In this document: positions 1 through 9,737 of the stretch, in pieces
Layout of the letters: each line of letters starts with the position of its first letter
Position numbering within the stretch: position 1 is the first letter of the stretch
Source of the DNA: Chitinophagaceae bacterium
GTDB lineage: Bacteria; Bacteroidota; Bacteroidia; Chitinophagales; Chitinophagaceae
NCBI GenBank assembly: GCA_019638615.1
Contig: JAHBTL010000004.1
Coordinates: 124,001-188,000, forward strand
Direction: 5' to 3'
Length of the DNA stretch: 64,000 nucleotides
Program-made: the position numbers and the translations under genes
The notes under the pieces: generated by a model
The model's database searches: none
What the model saw: the letters and a program-made list of their open reading frames with translations, nothing else
What the model was told of the DNA's origin: nothing

Positions 1-1566
1 GTAACCGACCGTTATTCTCAAAATGTACTTCCTTCTGTATTTTCCACGCTTAACTACGAAACTGTTTTAGGAAAATCCCACAACCTGAAAGTGCTGGCAG
101 GTTACGAGCAGCAGTCATTCAAAACTCAATTTTTGCAGGGAGGACGGCTTACTTTCCCTACACCTTCTTTGGCAGAGATCAATGCGGGGTCTCCTACAGG
201 CCAGAGTCTTTCCGGCACATCTACTGAGTGGGCATTGCGGTCTTATTTTGGAAGAATTAACTACGACTTCAATGGTAAATATTTACTGGAAGGCAATTTA
301 CGCTACGATGGAAGTTCCCGGATTGCCGGTAATAACCGGTGGGGTGCATTCCCTTCGGTTTCAGCCGGATGGAGGATCTCAAGAGAATCATTTGTTCAGG
401 ATAACGTGAAGTGGCTGGATGATCTGAAGATCCGTGCTTCCTGGGGTACACTCGGTAACCAGGAGATCGGGTTGTATCCTTACCAGGATATCCTCACGCT
501 TTCCGAATATCCGTATGGCTCGGCTTTGCAGGCAGCAACTGTTGTAACACGCTTAACAGACAAGAATATTAAATGGGAATCTACAAGGGTGGTTAATATA
601 GGAATGGACCTGGAAGTAGCAAGGGGCTTGTTTGGGCTCACCCTTGATTGGTTTAAGAAAAATACATTTGACATTCTTACTTCTCAGCCTGTTCCCGGAA
701 GTCTTGGATTAAGTGGCCCGGTTACTAATGACGGGAAGCTGCAAAATATAGGTTGGGAAGTCCAGCTCCGGCACAACAACCAGGTCGGTGATTTCAATTA
801 TGGCGCTTATGTTTTGTTCAGCACATTTAAAAATAAGCTGCTGAAAATAAGAGTACCCACTAAAGGAGTGAATGAAGTAGGGTTACCTTATGGATCTTAT
901 TATATGTATGAGTGGATCGGAATTTTTCAAAACCAGGATGATATCGATAAGTCACCTGAGCAACCATTTTTCCCTCCCCGTCCCGGAGATTTGAAGATTA
1001 AAGATCAGAATGGCGATGGTGTGGTGAATGCTGACGATCGGAAGACCATCAAAGGAATTTTTCCTGACTTTACCTATTCTTTCGGTGTGAATGCCTCCTG
1101 GAAAGGCTTTGCGCTGAGTGCTTTTTTCCAGGGTACACAGGGAAATAAAATGCCACTGAACGGATGGGGAATCGATCCTTTTATCCAGGGTACTCCTCCC
1201 ACTACAAAGTTCAGGGATGCATGGAGCCCTACCAATCCCAGCAATACTGTTCCCGCAATATACGAGTCGTGGACCTACGGCGGCGTATCTGCCTATCCCT
1301 CTACTTACTACCTGCAGGATGCTTCCTACCTGCGTTTGAAAAATGTGAACCTGTCTTATACATTGCCTAAACGTGTAACGGATAGGATATGGTCAAAAGG
1401 CATCACTGTCTATGTTTCCGGAGACAACCTGCTCACTTTTACCAGGTTTGAAGGAGCAGATCCTGAAACATTGTCCAGAACAGGTAGCACGATCAGCGGG
1501 TGGGGCCGCTATGCACAATTTCCACAGGTACGCATTTTGAATTTTGGTATTGATGTTAAATTCTAA
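1..1566 (+). CDS. SusC/RagA-type TonB-dependent outer-membrane receptor, C-terminal part
   Basis: The reading frame is open from base 1 with no start visible, so the gene is cut by the window edge and only about 521 residues of the beta-barrel remain. The segment shows typical SusC barrel text: alternating aromatic/polar strands, an ADPETLSRTG-type extracellular loop near the end, and a C-terminal strand ending in Phe (NFGIDVKF), the usual signal for outer-membrane insertion. SusC proteins form the TonB-energised channel that imports oligosaccharides captured by the SusD lipoprotein. The partner susD starts 19 bp downstream. The following hydrolases suggest a fucose-containing glycan as substrate, which is inference from context. 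Family assignment is very secure; the ligand is not. Confidence 0.95.
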   Translation, partial: VTDRYSQNVLPSVFSTLNYETVLGKSHNLKVLAGYEQQSFKTQFLQGGRLTFPTPSLAEINAGSPTGQSLSGTSTEWALRSYFGRINYDFNGKYLLEGNLRYDGSSRIAGNNRWGAFPSVSAGWRISRESFVQDNVKWLDDLKIRASWGTLGNQEIGLYPYQDILTLSEYPYGSALQAATVVTRLTDKNIKWESTRVVNIGMDLEVARGLFGLTLDWFKKNTFDILTSQPVPGSLGLSGPVTNDGKLQNIGWEVQLRHNNQVGDFNYGAYVLFSTFKNKLLKIRVPTKGVNEVGLPYGSYYMYEWIGIFQNQDDIDKSPEQPFFPPRPGDLKIKDQNGDGVVNADDRKTIKGIFPDFTYSFGVNASWKGFALSAFFQGTQGNKMPLNGWGIDPFIQGTPPTTKFRDAWSPTNPSNTVPAIYESWTYGGVSAYPSTYYLQDASYLRLKNVNLSYTLPKRVTDRIWSKGITVYVSGDNLLTFTRFEGADPETLSRTGSTISGWGRYAQFPQVRILNFGIDVKF

Positions 1567-1585
1567 ATCTTTTAAAAAGTAAAGT

Positions 1586-3091
1586 ATGAAACTTTTATAT
1601 AGGATGCGGATGGTAATAGCGATTGCATTGCTGGTCTCCTTTGCGACCGCCTGCAAAAAGAGCTTCCTGGATCGTAATCCGTTGGATCAGATATCCAGTG
1701 GTACTTTCTGGCAAACGGAAGACGATGTTAAAATGGCATTGGCCGGTTGTTACCGGCAATTACAGTCCGATTTTTTAAGCTACCGCCGGGTATGGCTGGA
1801 TTGTCTTTCTGATAACGCGTTTGCTGAATGGGGGTATTTTAATATGCCGGCTATGACGATTGGGGTGACCAGCCCCACTTCAGGAGGTGCCGTGAATATG
1901 GCTTATTATGCGCCATATAGAGGAATTGCCAATTGTAATTACTTCCTGGCAAATGTTGATAAGGTTCCGATAGAAGCAGATAAGACAGCGGTATACAAGG
2001 GAGAAGTCAGGTTTTTAAGAGCGATGATGTATTTTGACCTGGTAGATTTTTTTGGAGATGTGATTCTTTACCGCGAGACTCCTGAAAGTGCGGACGCTGC
2101 AAAGGTGGCAAAGAGCTCTAAAGCCGATGTGCTGGCATTTATTCACGAAGATATTGACGCAGCCATCAGTTCGTTGCCTGAAACGGCGTATGCAGGACAT
2201 GCGGTTAAAGGAAGTGCAACAGCTTTTAAGGCAAGAGTACTTTTATATGAACAAAAATGGCCGGAAGCAGCTTCCTATGCGCTTCAAACAATGCAGTCCG
2301 GCAGGTTTTCGATTGCGGATAATTACCTGGGAATATTTTTAACGGCAACACAGGGCGGCAATCCCGAGATCATTTTCTCTACACAATACCTCAGTCCTAC
2401 CAACCCCACTGCTTTTGTTGAAAGCATGGACGTTCAAATTGGCTGGTATGGTTGTATTAACCCCTACCAGGATTTGGTGGACGAATTTGAGTGCACTGAT
2501 GGACTGAGTATATCAGAGTCCCCGCTTTACAACCCGACGATGCCTTTCGCTAACAGGGACCCCAGGTTGGTTTTGAATATGCGCCGGGTGGCCGAAGAAG
2601 TCTGGCCGGACCCGCAGCATCCGGGACAGACCGGTTATGTAATGAGAAAGTATGCCGATTTTTCGCATGCGCCTTTCAGCTATGCAAATACCAATTCTGA
2701 CCAGGATATGGTTTCCATCCGTTATGCCGATGTGCTGCTGATGTATGCAGAAGCAAAGAATGAAGATTCTGGCCCCGATGCAGGTATTTATGATGCGCTC
2801 GACGAAATTCGTTCAAGACCTGGTGTAAATATGCCTCCGGTAGATCGGGCAAAATATAATACAAAAGAAAAGCTCCGGGAGTTTATAAGGCATGAACGAA
2901 GAGTAGAGCTTGCGCTGGAAGGACATCGCTATTTTGATATGAAGCGCTGGGGCATTGCGCATACTAAATTGCCCACTATCGTAAATCCGGGAGGAGTTCA
3001 CCTGGTATTTGAACAAAAGCATTACAGGTTTCCCTTTCCACAGGCTGAGTTGGATAACAACCCTGAGTTAAAGCAGAATGATGGATATTGA
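1586..3091 (+). CDS. SusD/RagB family nutrient-binding outer-membrane lipoprotein
   Basis: 501 residues, normal for SusD. The N-terminus has a basic start, a hydrophobic stretch and a lipobox ending at Cys23 (FATAC), followed by KKSFLDRNP, the classic start of a mature SusD. The C-terminal half carries VSIRYADVLLMYAEAKNE and RHERRVELALEGHRYFDMKRW, both hallmark SusD motifs. It would sit on the outside of the cell as a lid over the SusC channel just upstream and bind glycan at the surface. It lies between the SusC and the GH29 enzyme on the same strand, so it is probably co-transcribed with them. A second in-frame ATG at 1601 is a possible alternative start. Confidence 0.95.
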   Translation: MKLLYRMRMVIAIALLVSFATACKKSFLDRNPLDQISSGTFWQTEDDVKMALAGCYRQLQSDFLSYRRVWLDCLSDNAFAEWGYFNMPAMTIGVTSPTSGGAVNMAYYAPYRGIANCNYFLANVDKVPIEADKTAVYKGEVRFLRAMMYFDLVDFFGDVILYRETPESADAAKVAKSSKADVLAFIHEDIDAAISSLPETAYAGHAVKGSATAFKARVLLYEQKWPEAASYALQTMQSGRFSIADNYLGIFLTATQGGNPEIIFSTQYLSPTNPTAFVESMDVQIGWYGCINPYQDLVDEFECTDGLSISESPLYNPTMPFANRDPRLVLNMRRVAEEVWPDPQHPGQTGYVMRKYADFSHAPFSYANTNSDQDMVSIRYADVLLMYAEAKNEDSGPDAGIYDALDEIRSRPGVNMPPVDRAKYNTKEKLREFIRHERRVELALEGHRYFDMKRWGIAHTKLPTIVNPGGVHLVFEQKHYRFPFPQAELDNNPELKQNDGY

Positions 3092-3205
3092 GCCATTGAA
3101 AATTCATCATGATTTGTCATAGGATAATCCATCCTTATCCACTTATATTCTATTGGCGGCATGGTACTGAAAATAGAATTTTACCTATCAAAGAACGAAC
3201 AAACG

Positions 3206-5566
3206 ATGACGCATATGAAGCGAAAAAATGGATTACAATGGATATATCTGCTATGCTTCGGTATTTTAACTGTCTCCGGTGTAACGGCACAGGATACCTG
3301 GAAAAATCCCATTGCTAAGCAAGGGCGTTTAGGCTCTCCGCTGGTAGAATCATCTCCTTTTGTTTTTAATGACCGGTTATACCTCATGGAAAGCAACCAG
3401 CGTTTCTGGGATGTAAAAGGGGCGAAACCGGGAGATCATTTTCATGAAGATGAGATAAGGATACGGGATGTGGAAACTGGTAAGCTTGTTTCCGTTGCTT
3501 TGAAAAACCATGGATTCGGGACGGTGCTGGTATATAATAATACGGTATACCTATTTGCCGGCAATTATGGGGAAGGTAAACCCTGGCGTCAAATGACAGA
3601 GATAACGATGACCAGTTCTTCCGATCTTAAAAACTGGAGTAAGCCGGTAACTGTTCTGAAAGCCAATCCAAAGGAGTTTTTTTTCAATACCGCTGTTTGC
3701 AGGGGGAAAGACAAATTTATATTGTTGTACGAAACCAATGACCCTACCTGGAAGCCTTTTACTTTTCGTTACGTAGCGTCGGATGACCTGGTAAACTGGA
3801 AAGAAATTCCCGATGCCGTGTATGGTAAAGAAAAGTATGTAGGAGGACCTGCCTTGTATTATGAAGGAGAATGGTATTATACATTGTATCTTGAACACAT
3901 TAAAATGGGTTACGAAACCCGGATCACCCGGTCGAAGGATCTGGTGCATTGGGAAGACGCGCCAGCCAGCCGGCCTTTTGTAACCTTCGATCCTTCTGTT
4001 CGCAATATACCTTTGATTGATCCGGGAATACCGGAAAGCAATGCGTCTGATGTTGAGTTGTGTTATTACAAAGGTCAAACCATATTATACTTTACCGGCA
4101 GCGATCAAACTACGGCGGGCGATCTGCAGTGGGCGACATATAAAGGAACTCCCCGGGAATTGTTTGAACATTTTTTTGCAGATATGAGTACAGTGAACAA
4201 AACCCCAGTTCACCAGGGCAACTGGACGCCTGTGCTCATTGCTCCCGATGGAGATGTTACAAAAGAAAACGCTCCGCTGTTTAGACATGCCGATAAGCCT
4301 ACTCCTCAGCAACTGAAATTTCAGCAACGCCAATTGGGTGCGTTTATTCATTTTGGTCCTGCTACGTATACGGCTTCTGATTTTATGACGGTTCCTGATG
4401 CCAGTGTGTTTAATCCTGTAAAACTGGATGCTGAGCAGTGGGTAAAAACGGCGGTTTCATTTGGCGCTAAACATGTAGTGCTTACAGCCAAACATCACAA
4501 CGGTTTTTGCTTGTGGCCTACCAAAACCACTGATTATTCTGTAAAGAAGTCGCCATGGAAAAATGGACAGGGCGATGTGGTGGCAGAATTTGTTGCTGCC
4601 TGCAGGAAGTACGGCGTGAAGCCCGGGCTGTATGTATCGGGAGGCGATAAGAATGAAAACTGTACCAGCACACCGGATCCGATGGGAAAGCGGAAAATAG
4701 TGGGAGACGTTAACTCGTATTTTACAAGATTTGTAGAACAACTGCGCGAATTGTTAACCAACTACGGGCAGATCGACTATTTATGGTTTGACGGAGCGTA
4801 TGACCCGTTTGGCTGGGATGTGATGGATGGTAAAACGATGCGGCGATTGGGCACAGGCTATGGCGATGCCATTAGAACGATGGTGAATAATTTGCAGCCG
4901 CAGGCTGTGGTAATGGGTGGCACGCGTCCCGATGTGCGTTGGTCAGGTAGTGAGCAGGGGTGGGCAGACTACCCGCTTTCCAATCTTGTCACCGGTCAAA
5001 ACTGGTCCTCTATGTGGGTAGGCCCTGAAAATACAGGGTGGTTGCCCGCGGAAGCAAATATTCATACGCGCGATAAATGGTTCTGGTATCCTGATTCGGA
5101 CAAGACGCTCAGAAGTGTGAATTTTTTGATGAAAGTATACCTGGAGTCTATTGGTCGCGGCGCCAACCTGTTGATCAACATGACACCGGATACCAGTGGA
5201 ATAATTGTGGCTGCGGAACAACAGAGACTGGCAGATTTCGGGAAAAAAATAAAAACCACTTTTGGATCACCCCTTTCAACCCTTTCCTCTATTCCCATAG
5301 ATGAAGAACGGGTTATCAGTTGGAAAGGAAAGAAAAAGCCGGGCTGGCTGGAACTTGAAGAAGATATTGCCAAAGGACAGCATATTCAATTGTATAAACT
5401 GGATGCCTGGGCAGAGGGGGCATGGAAAGAAATTGCTTCGGGCAGCAGCGTGGGGAGAAAAAGGATACAGGCCGTTGTGCCGGTGGAGACAGACAAGGTC
5501 AGGCTGCGGGTCACATCAAAGCAACCAGGCATACCGTTGCTGCGGTTAGCTGTATATGCGCTTTGA
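3206..5566 (+). CDS. GH43-like beta-propeller fused to GH29 alpha-L-fucosidase domain, secreted
   Basis: With the start at 3206 the protein has 786 residues and a signal peptide (hydrophobic IYLLCFGILTVSGVTAQ); an ATG at 3215 is equally possible, and the frame stays open back to 3161. Residues ~25-350 contain repeated 'SSDLKNWSKP', 'SDDLVNWKEI' and 'SKDLVHWEDA' blades, typical of GH43/GH32 five-bladed propellers. Residues ~360-700 form a GH29 barrel: LGAFIHFGP, TAKHHNGFCLWPTKTTDYS, KYGVKPGLYVS, and YLWFDGAYDP, whose Asp (~529) is in the place of the GH29 nucleophile. The last ~85 residues look like a small beta domain. GH29 enzymes retain configuration and release L-fucose. Whether the propeller is catalytic or carbohydrate-binding cannot be told here. 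Neighbours (SusCD, symporter, mutarotase, second hydrolase) fit a fucose locus. Confidence 0.85.
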   Translation: MTHMKRKNGLQWIYLLCFGILTVSGVTAQDTWKNPIAKQGRLGSPLVESSPFVFNDRLYLMESNQRFWDVKGAKPGDHFHEDEIRIRDVETGKLVSVALKNHGFGTVLVYNNTVYLFAGNYGEGKPWRQMTEITMTSSSDLKNWSKPVTVLKANPKEFFFNTAVCRGKDKFILLYETNDPTWKPFTFRYVASDDLVNWKEIPDAVYGKEKYVGGPALYYEGEWYYTLYLEHIKMGYETRITRSKDLVHWEDAPASRPFVTFDPSVRNIPLIDPGIPESNASDVELCYYKGQTILYFTGSDQTTAGDLQWATYKGTPRELFEHFFADMSTVNKTPVHQGNWTPVLIAPDGDVTKENAPLFRHADKPTPQQLKFQQRQLGAFIHFGPATYTASDFMTVPDASVFNPVKLDAEQWVKTAVSFGAKHVVLTAKHHNGFCLWPTKTTDYSVKKSPWKNGQGDVVAEFVAACRKYGVKPGLYVSGGDKNENCTSTPDPMGKRKIVGDVNSYFTRFVEQLRELLTNYGQIDYLWFDGAYDPFGWDVMDGKTMRRLGTGYGDAIRTMVNNLQPQAVVMGGTRPDVRWSGSEQGWADYPLSNLVTGQNWSSMWVGPENTGWLPAEANIHTRDKWFWYPDSDKTLRSVNFLMKVYLESIGRGANLLINMTPDTSGIIVAAEQQRLADFGKKIKTTFGSPLSTLSSIPIDEERVISWKGKKKPGWLELEEDIAKGQHIQLYKLDAWAEGAWKEIASGSSVGRKRIQAVVPVETDKVRLRVTSKQPGIPLLRLAVYAL

Positions 5567-5606
5567 TATACCATGCGGAGGAAACTAAACAACGATTGAT
5601 CATTGT

Positions 5607-7259
5607 ATGATACAAACGCCGGATATTCTTATTTGTCTTGGTTATATTGCAGGGATCGTTTGTGTGGGGTTGTGGACGGGACTACGAAAGAGGAAAGCAG
5701 TCGCTGCCAGTGCATCGGAAGATTATTTTCTTGCCGGTAAATCGCTGCGTTGGCCAATGATAGGGCTCGCTTTGTTTGCAACCAATATATCCTGTATCCA
5801 TCTCGTAAGCCTGGCACAATCAGGTTTTGATACGGGTTTGCTGAATGGCAATTTTGAATGGATGGCCGCTTTTACGCTGATCCTGCTGGCTTTGTTTTTT
5901 GTGCCCTTTTATATTCGTTCGGGTGTACCTACTTTACCTGTTTTCCTGCAAAAGCGATATAACCAGGCCTGCCGCGACTGGCTGACTATTATTTCAATTG
6001 TATCGGCAGTAATTATTCACATTGCCTTTTCGTTACTGGCAGGTGGCATTGTGCTGGAAACACTGTTTGGGATTGATATGTATGTGAGTGTTACGGTTAT
6101 TGCTCTTTTGGTGGCGGTGTATACAATGGTAGGAGGGTTGAAGGCTGTAGTTGTTACAGAGTCAATCCAAACCATAGTATTGGTTGCAGGAGCAGTTGTT
6201 ATTACCTGGGTATCATTTTCCAGGCTGGGTAATTGGAATACGCTGGTGGAAACTTTGCAGCAAAATAATGCGCTTGACAAATTGTCTATGCTGCGTCCAC
6301 ACGGAGACAGCAGCGGTATGCCGTGGTATGCTGTATTTCTTGGTTATCCCGTATTAGGTATCTGGTACTGGTGTGCCGATCAAACCATTGTACAGCGTGT
6401 GTTGGGTGCCCGCGATGAAAACCATGCACGTGCCGGGGCTTTGTTTTGCGGGTTTATCAAAATTTTACCTGTGTTCATTTTTGTAGTGCCCGGTTTGCTG
6501 GCCTATGCGCTGGTGCAAAAAGGCATACTGGATGTAAGCAGTGTAACTTCTGTTGATACCAACGGAACTCCTGTAGTTAACAGTAAGGGAATTTATACTC
6601 TGATGATATCCCAATTGTTGCCGACGGGGTTGGTAGGGATTGTAGTAGCAGCCTTACTTTCGGGGCTGATGAGCCAGGTAGCGGGGGCGCTCAACTCAAT
6701 ATCTACCCTGGTGAGCTACGATCTTTACAAGAGATTTAATCCTGATGCAGGCGACCGCAGGCTGGTGTTTTTAGGCCGGGTATCTGTTTTGGCTGCACTG
6801 GTTTTTTCCATTGGGCTGTTGCCTTTGCTGAATAGTTATGAAAGCCTTTTCAATGGCTTGAATGATGTGATAGCCCATATAGCTCCGCCCATTACCTGCG
6901 TTTTTTTATTGGGCATTTTCTGGGGTAAGGCGTCTGACCGGGCAGCTCAGTATACGCTGTGGATCGGTTCTGCACTCGGTGTGTTGGTATTTACGCTTAA
7001 TAAGCTGTTGCCTGAAAGCTGGTTTGGACAAACACCTTTTATGATGATGGCTTTTTACCTGCTGTGTGCCTGCCTGTTGATCCAGGTAATACTTTCCTTT
7101 GTTTTTCCGATGGCGCATACGGCAGAAAGTAAAGGCTTATTCTGGAAACATCCATTAGATCCGTTGCGTGCCCGGGGATGGAAAGGTATTGCCAATTATA
7201 AATTACAGGCTGTACTATTGTTATGCGTAATGATCATACTGTACGTCTTTTTTGGTTGA
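5607..7259 (+). CDS. Sodium:solute symporter (SSS/SGLT family), predicted sugar importer
   Basis: 550 residues with about 13-14 hydrophobic helices. Family features include the early DYFLAGKSLRWPMIGLALFATNIS segment (split here by position ~38-60), GGLKAVVVTESIQTIVL, WYWCADQTIVQRVLGAR and VVAALLSGLMSQVAGALNS, all typical of SGLT-like sodium/sugar symporters in Bacteroidota polysaccharide loci. It would sit in the inner membrane and carry the released monosaccharide into the cytoplasm with Na+. It begins 40 bp after the GH29 gene. The downstream mutarotase gene starts 22 bp after it, or overlaps it if a TTG at 7252 is used. L-fucose as substrate is inference from the neighbours. Confidence 0.92.
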   Translation: MIQTPDILICLGYIAGIVCVGLWTGLRKRKAVAASASEDYFLAGKSLRWPMIGLALFATNISCIHLVSLAQSGFDTGLLNGNFEWMAAFTLILLALFFVPFYIRSGVPTLPVFLQKRYNQACRDWLTIISIVSAVIIHIAFSLLAGGIVLETLFGIDMYVSVTVIALLVAVYTMVGGLKAVVVTESIQTIVLVAGAVVITWVSFSRLGNWNTLVETLQQNNALDKLSMLRPHGDSSGMPWYAVFLGYPVLGIWYWCADQTIVQRVLGARDENHARAGALFCGFIKILPVFIFVVPGLLAYALVQKGILDVSSVTSVDTNGTPVVNSKGIYTLMISQLLPTGLVGIVVAALLSGLMSQVAGALNSISTLVSYDLYKRFNPDAGDRRLVFLGRVSVLAALVFSIGLLPLLNSYESLFNGLNDVIAHIAPPITCVFLLGIFWGKASDRAAQYTLWIGSALGVLVFTLNKLLPESWFGQTPFMMMAFYLLCACLLIQVILSFVFPMAHTAESKGLFWKHPLDPLRARGWKGIANYKLQAVLLLCVMIILYVFFG

Positions 7260-7281
7260 TTTGAAAAAATTAATACATCAC

Positions 7282-7716
7282 ATGATAAGAATTCAATATT
7301 GCTTGTTGCTGTTGTCAGTTGTATTACTGGCAGGCTGTACATTCCAGGCACCACCCGCCGGGCCGCCGCAAAACCCGGTAAAAAGAGTGGGTATGGTTAC
7401 TGGTATCCGTCCGGATAAAATAGCGTACTATAAAGAATTGCATGCAGCTACCTGGGAGGGCGTATTGAAAAAGATCAGTGAAGCCAATATCCGGAATTAT
7501 ACGATCTACTTAAAACAGGTTGATACCGCTTTTTATCTCTTTAGTCATTATGAATATGTTGGAAATGATTACGAAGCCGATATGAAGAAGATAGCTTCGG
7601 ATACTACCACCCAGCGATGGTGGCGGGAAACAGCGCCTTGCCAGATACCACTACCGGAAGCTGCCCAAAAAGGAGAAACATGGACAGAGATGGAAGAAGT
7701 ATTTCATACAGATTAA
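7282..7716 (+). CDS. L-rhamnose/L-fucose mutarotase family lipoprotein
   Basis: 144 residues from the ATG at 7282; a TTG at 7252 would overlap the symporter stop and add 10 residues. After a hydrophobic leader comes a lipobox (VVLLAGC), so the protein is predicted to be exported and lipid-anchored. The domain matches the RhaM-type mutarotase fold (former DUF718): KELHAATWEGVLKKI near the N-terminus, NYTIYL, a LFSHYEYVG strand, and a conserved TTQRWWRET. RhaM enzymes are usually ~104-residue cytoplasmic proteins that interconvert alpha and beta anomers. A periplasmic version placed next to the symporter suggests anomer equilibration before uptake. Fucose rather than rhamnose is suggested only by the GH29 neighbour. 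Confidence 0.85.
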   Translation: MIRIQYCLLLLSVVLLAGCTFQAPPAGPPQNPVKRVGMVTGIRPDKIAYYKELHAATWEGVLKKISEANIRNYTIYLKQVDTAFYLFSHYEYVGNDYEADMKKIASDTTTQRWWRETAPCQIPLPEAAQKGETWTEMEEVFHTD

Positions 7717-7725
7717 TTAGCGGAT

Positions 7726-9735
7726 ATGAGGAAAAAGGCAATTGGATATTTGTTGATGATCGCCAGTCTCTTTTTGTTCCTGACAGGCGCTGCTCAGCAT
7801 AAAAAACGTGCCGATAGTTTTTTCGGCTTTCATTTTGATTTTCACGCAACCGAAAAAGACCGGGAGCTGGGAAAGAATTTTGATACAACACTTTTGGGTG
7901 AGTTTTTGAGGCGCACCCGCCCGGATTATATCCAGGTAGACAGCAAAGGACATCCGGGTTATTCCAGTTATCCAACAAAGGTAGGATACAGTGCAGGCAG
8001 CTTTTCATCAGATCCGTTGCGTATCTGGAGATCTGTGACCCAAAAGTTCGATATTCCGCTGTATGTACATTATTCGGGATTATGGGATGCCAAAGCTATC
8101 CATGAGCATCCTGAATGGGCGCGTATCAATGCGGATGGTAATATTGATTCTACCAAAGCCTCTTATGAAAGCGGGTACAGCACGGAGTTGATGATACCGC
8201 AATTGAAAGAAATGATAGATGTGTACGGTATTGATGGAGTATGGGTGGATGGAGATTGCTGGTCAACAGGGCTGGATTATTCACCTGCCAATATGCAGTC
8301 GTTCCTGACCAAAACAAAACTTTCTTCCGTGCCAAGAAAGCTCTCTGATCCGGGATATCGGTTGTGGACAGATCATAACAGGGATGCCTACCGTATATAT
8401 CTTCGTGCTTATATTGATTCAATTCATCATTATAACTCCGGTTTTCAAATTGCCAGTAACTGGGCCTATTCTTCCATGATGCCTGTGCCCGTAGATGCGC
8501 CTGTTGACTTTCTTTCGGGGGATGTGTCGGCCGCGAATTGTGTGTACAGCAGCGCATTCCAGGCCAGGTGCCTGGCATTGCAGCAACGGCCCTGGGACCT
8601 GATGGCCTGGAGCTTTTTTCCAATAGATTTTATGGCCGGGATACACAGCCCGAAATCTCTTGTTCAATTACAACAGGAGGCCGCCCAGGTAATGGCAATG
8701 GGTGGAGGATTCCAGGTATATTTTCAGCAAAACCGGGATGCTTCCTTCAGGACTATTGATGTGGAAGCGATGTCGCAACTGGCAGCATATTGCAGGCAAC
8801 GTGAACCCTTTTGTAAAGATGCAGCAGTAGTGCCCCAGGTAGGGATATGGTATTCTTTGTATGGATGGAAACAAAAAAACGAAGGCGTCTATGGCTGGTC
8901 GTCACACATGGAGGGCATTACTTCTCTTTTGCTGGACAATCGTTACAGCGTGGAAATATTGATGGATCATCACCTGCAGAAAAAGATGGAACAATATTCT
9001 TTGATTGTGATACCGGAATGGGAACAGTTTGATGAAAAGCTGCTTCAACAGCTTTCAGACTATGTAAAACGGGGCGGTCGCCTGCTGGTAATCGGGGCAG
9101 CAGCTTCACGCGCCTTTTCTACATGGCTGCCGGTGGAGTTTGAAGGAAGGGACAGCCTGTTACTGCTGAATGCAGGTGGGGAAAAAGCAGGTGGTATTGC
9201 AGGGTTGAAAACGAGGTGGCAGAAGGTGATCCCGTCAAATATAAGTGAGGCAGAAGGGCAGATCTACGCTCAATGTGATTATCGTTATGCTACACGCTAT
9301 CCTGTAGCTACTGTGCATCCGTTAGAGAAAGGCTTTATCGGTGCGGTATACCTGGATATTTCTTCAGCCTATCAGCAGTATAAGACCCCTGTGTTGAACA
9401 AATTAATAGCAGGTGTTATAGACAGGTTGCTTCCCGAACGGGATTTATATGTAGAGGGTTCAGATAAGGTACATGTTGTTTTAACCAGGAAAAGGGGATC
9501 TACTTTAGTACATCTTATTAATGTTGGCGGTGATCATGCTAATAAGTTCATCGTGCGGTATGATGAACTAAATTCTACGAATGTATTACAGGTTAAATTA
9601 CATCTTACATCCAGGCCCGTTTCGGTAAAATTGCAGCCTGAAGGGAAGAAATTGCCTTTTAAGTATAAGGATGGTTACTTGTATATTAAGGTTCCTCCGG
9701 TTCCTGTATATTCAATTATAGAAATCAAACCATAA
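7726..9735 (+). CDS. Secreted glycoside hydrolase, predicted alpha-L-fucosidase type (GH151-like) with GATase-like domain
   Basis: 669 residues with a signal peptide ending near TGAAQ. Residues ~30-380 look like a TIM barrel: FFGFHFDFHA, PDYIQVDSKGHPGYSSYP, IPLYVHYSGLWD, YGIDGVWVDGDCWS (Asp residues on a strand end as expected for a catalytic acid/nucleophile) and PVDFLSGDVSAANCVY. Residues ~390-500 contain SLIVIPEWEQFDEKLLQQL and YVKRGGRLLVIGAAA, the class I glutamine amidotransferase-like fold seen as the trimerisation domain in GH42 and related families. The layout recalls GH151 alpha-L-fucosidases, an assignment made from memory of the family and not proven. It starts 9 bp after the mutarotase gene and is followed 2 bp later by lutB, so it is part of the same operon. 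Confidence 0.7.
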   Translation: MRKKAIGYLLMIASLFLFLTGAAQHKKRADSFFGFHFDFHATEKDRELGKNFDTTLLGEFLRRTRPDYIQVDSKGHPGYSSYPTKVGYSAGSFSSDPLRIWRSVTQKFDIPLYVHYSGLWDAKAIHEHPEWARINADGNIDSTKASYESGYSTELMIPQLKEMIDVYGIDGVWVDGDCWSTGLDYSPANMQSFLTKTKLSSVPRKLSDPGYRLWTDHNRDAYRIYLRAYIDSIHHYNSGFQIASNWAYSSMMPVPVDAPVDFLSGDVSAANCVYSSAFQARCLALQQRPWDLMAWSFFPIDFMAGIHSPKSLVQLQQEAAQVMAMGGGFQVYFQQNRDASFRTIDVEAMSQLAAYCRQREPFCKDAAVVPQVGIWYSLYGWKQKNEGVYGWSSHMEGITSLLLDNRYSVEILMDHHLQKKMEQYSLIVIPEWEQFDEKLLQQLSDYVKRGGRLLVIGAAASRAFSTWLPVEFEGRDSLLLLNAGGEKAGGIAGLKTRWQKVIPSNISEAEGQIYAQCDYRYATRYPVATVHPLEKGFIGAVYLDISSAYQQYKTPVLNKLIAGVIDRLLPERDLYVEGSDKVHVVLTRKRGSTLVHLINVGGDHANKFIVRYDELNSTNVLQVKLHLTSRPVSVKLQPEGKKLPFKYKDGYLYIKVPPVPVYSIIEIKP

Positions 9736-9737
9736 CA

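Noticed and set aside
3551..4078. 175-codon minus-strand open frame
   Set aside because: It is antisense to the GH43-like domain, which is supported by blade repeats in the plus frame.
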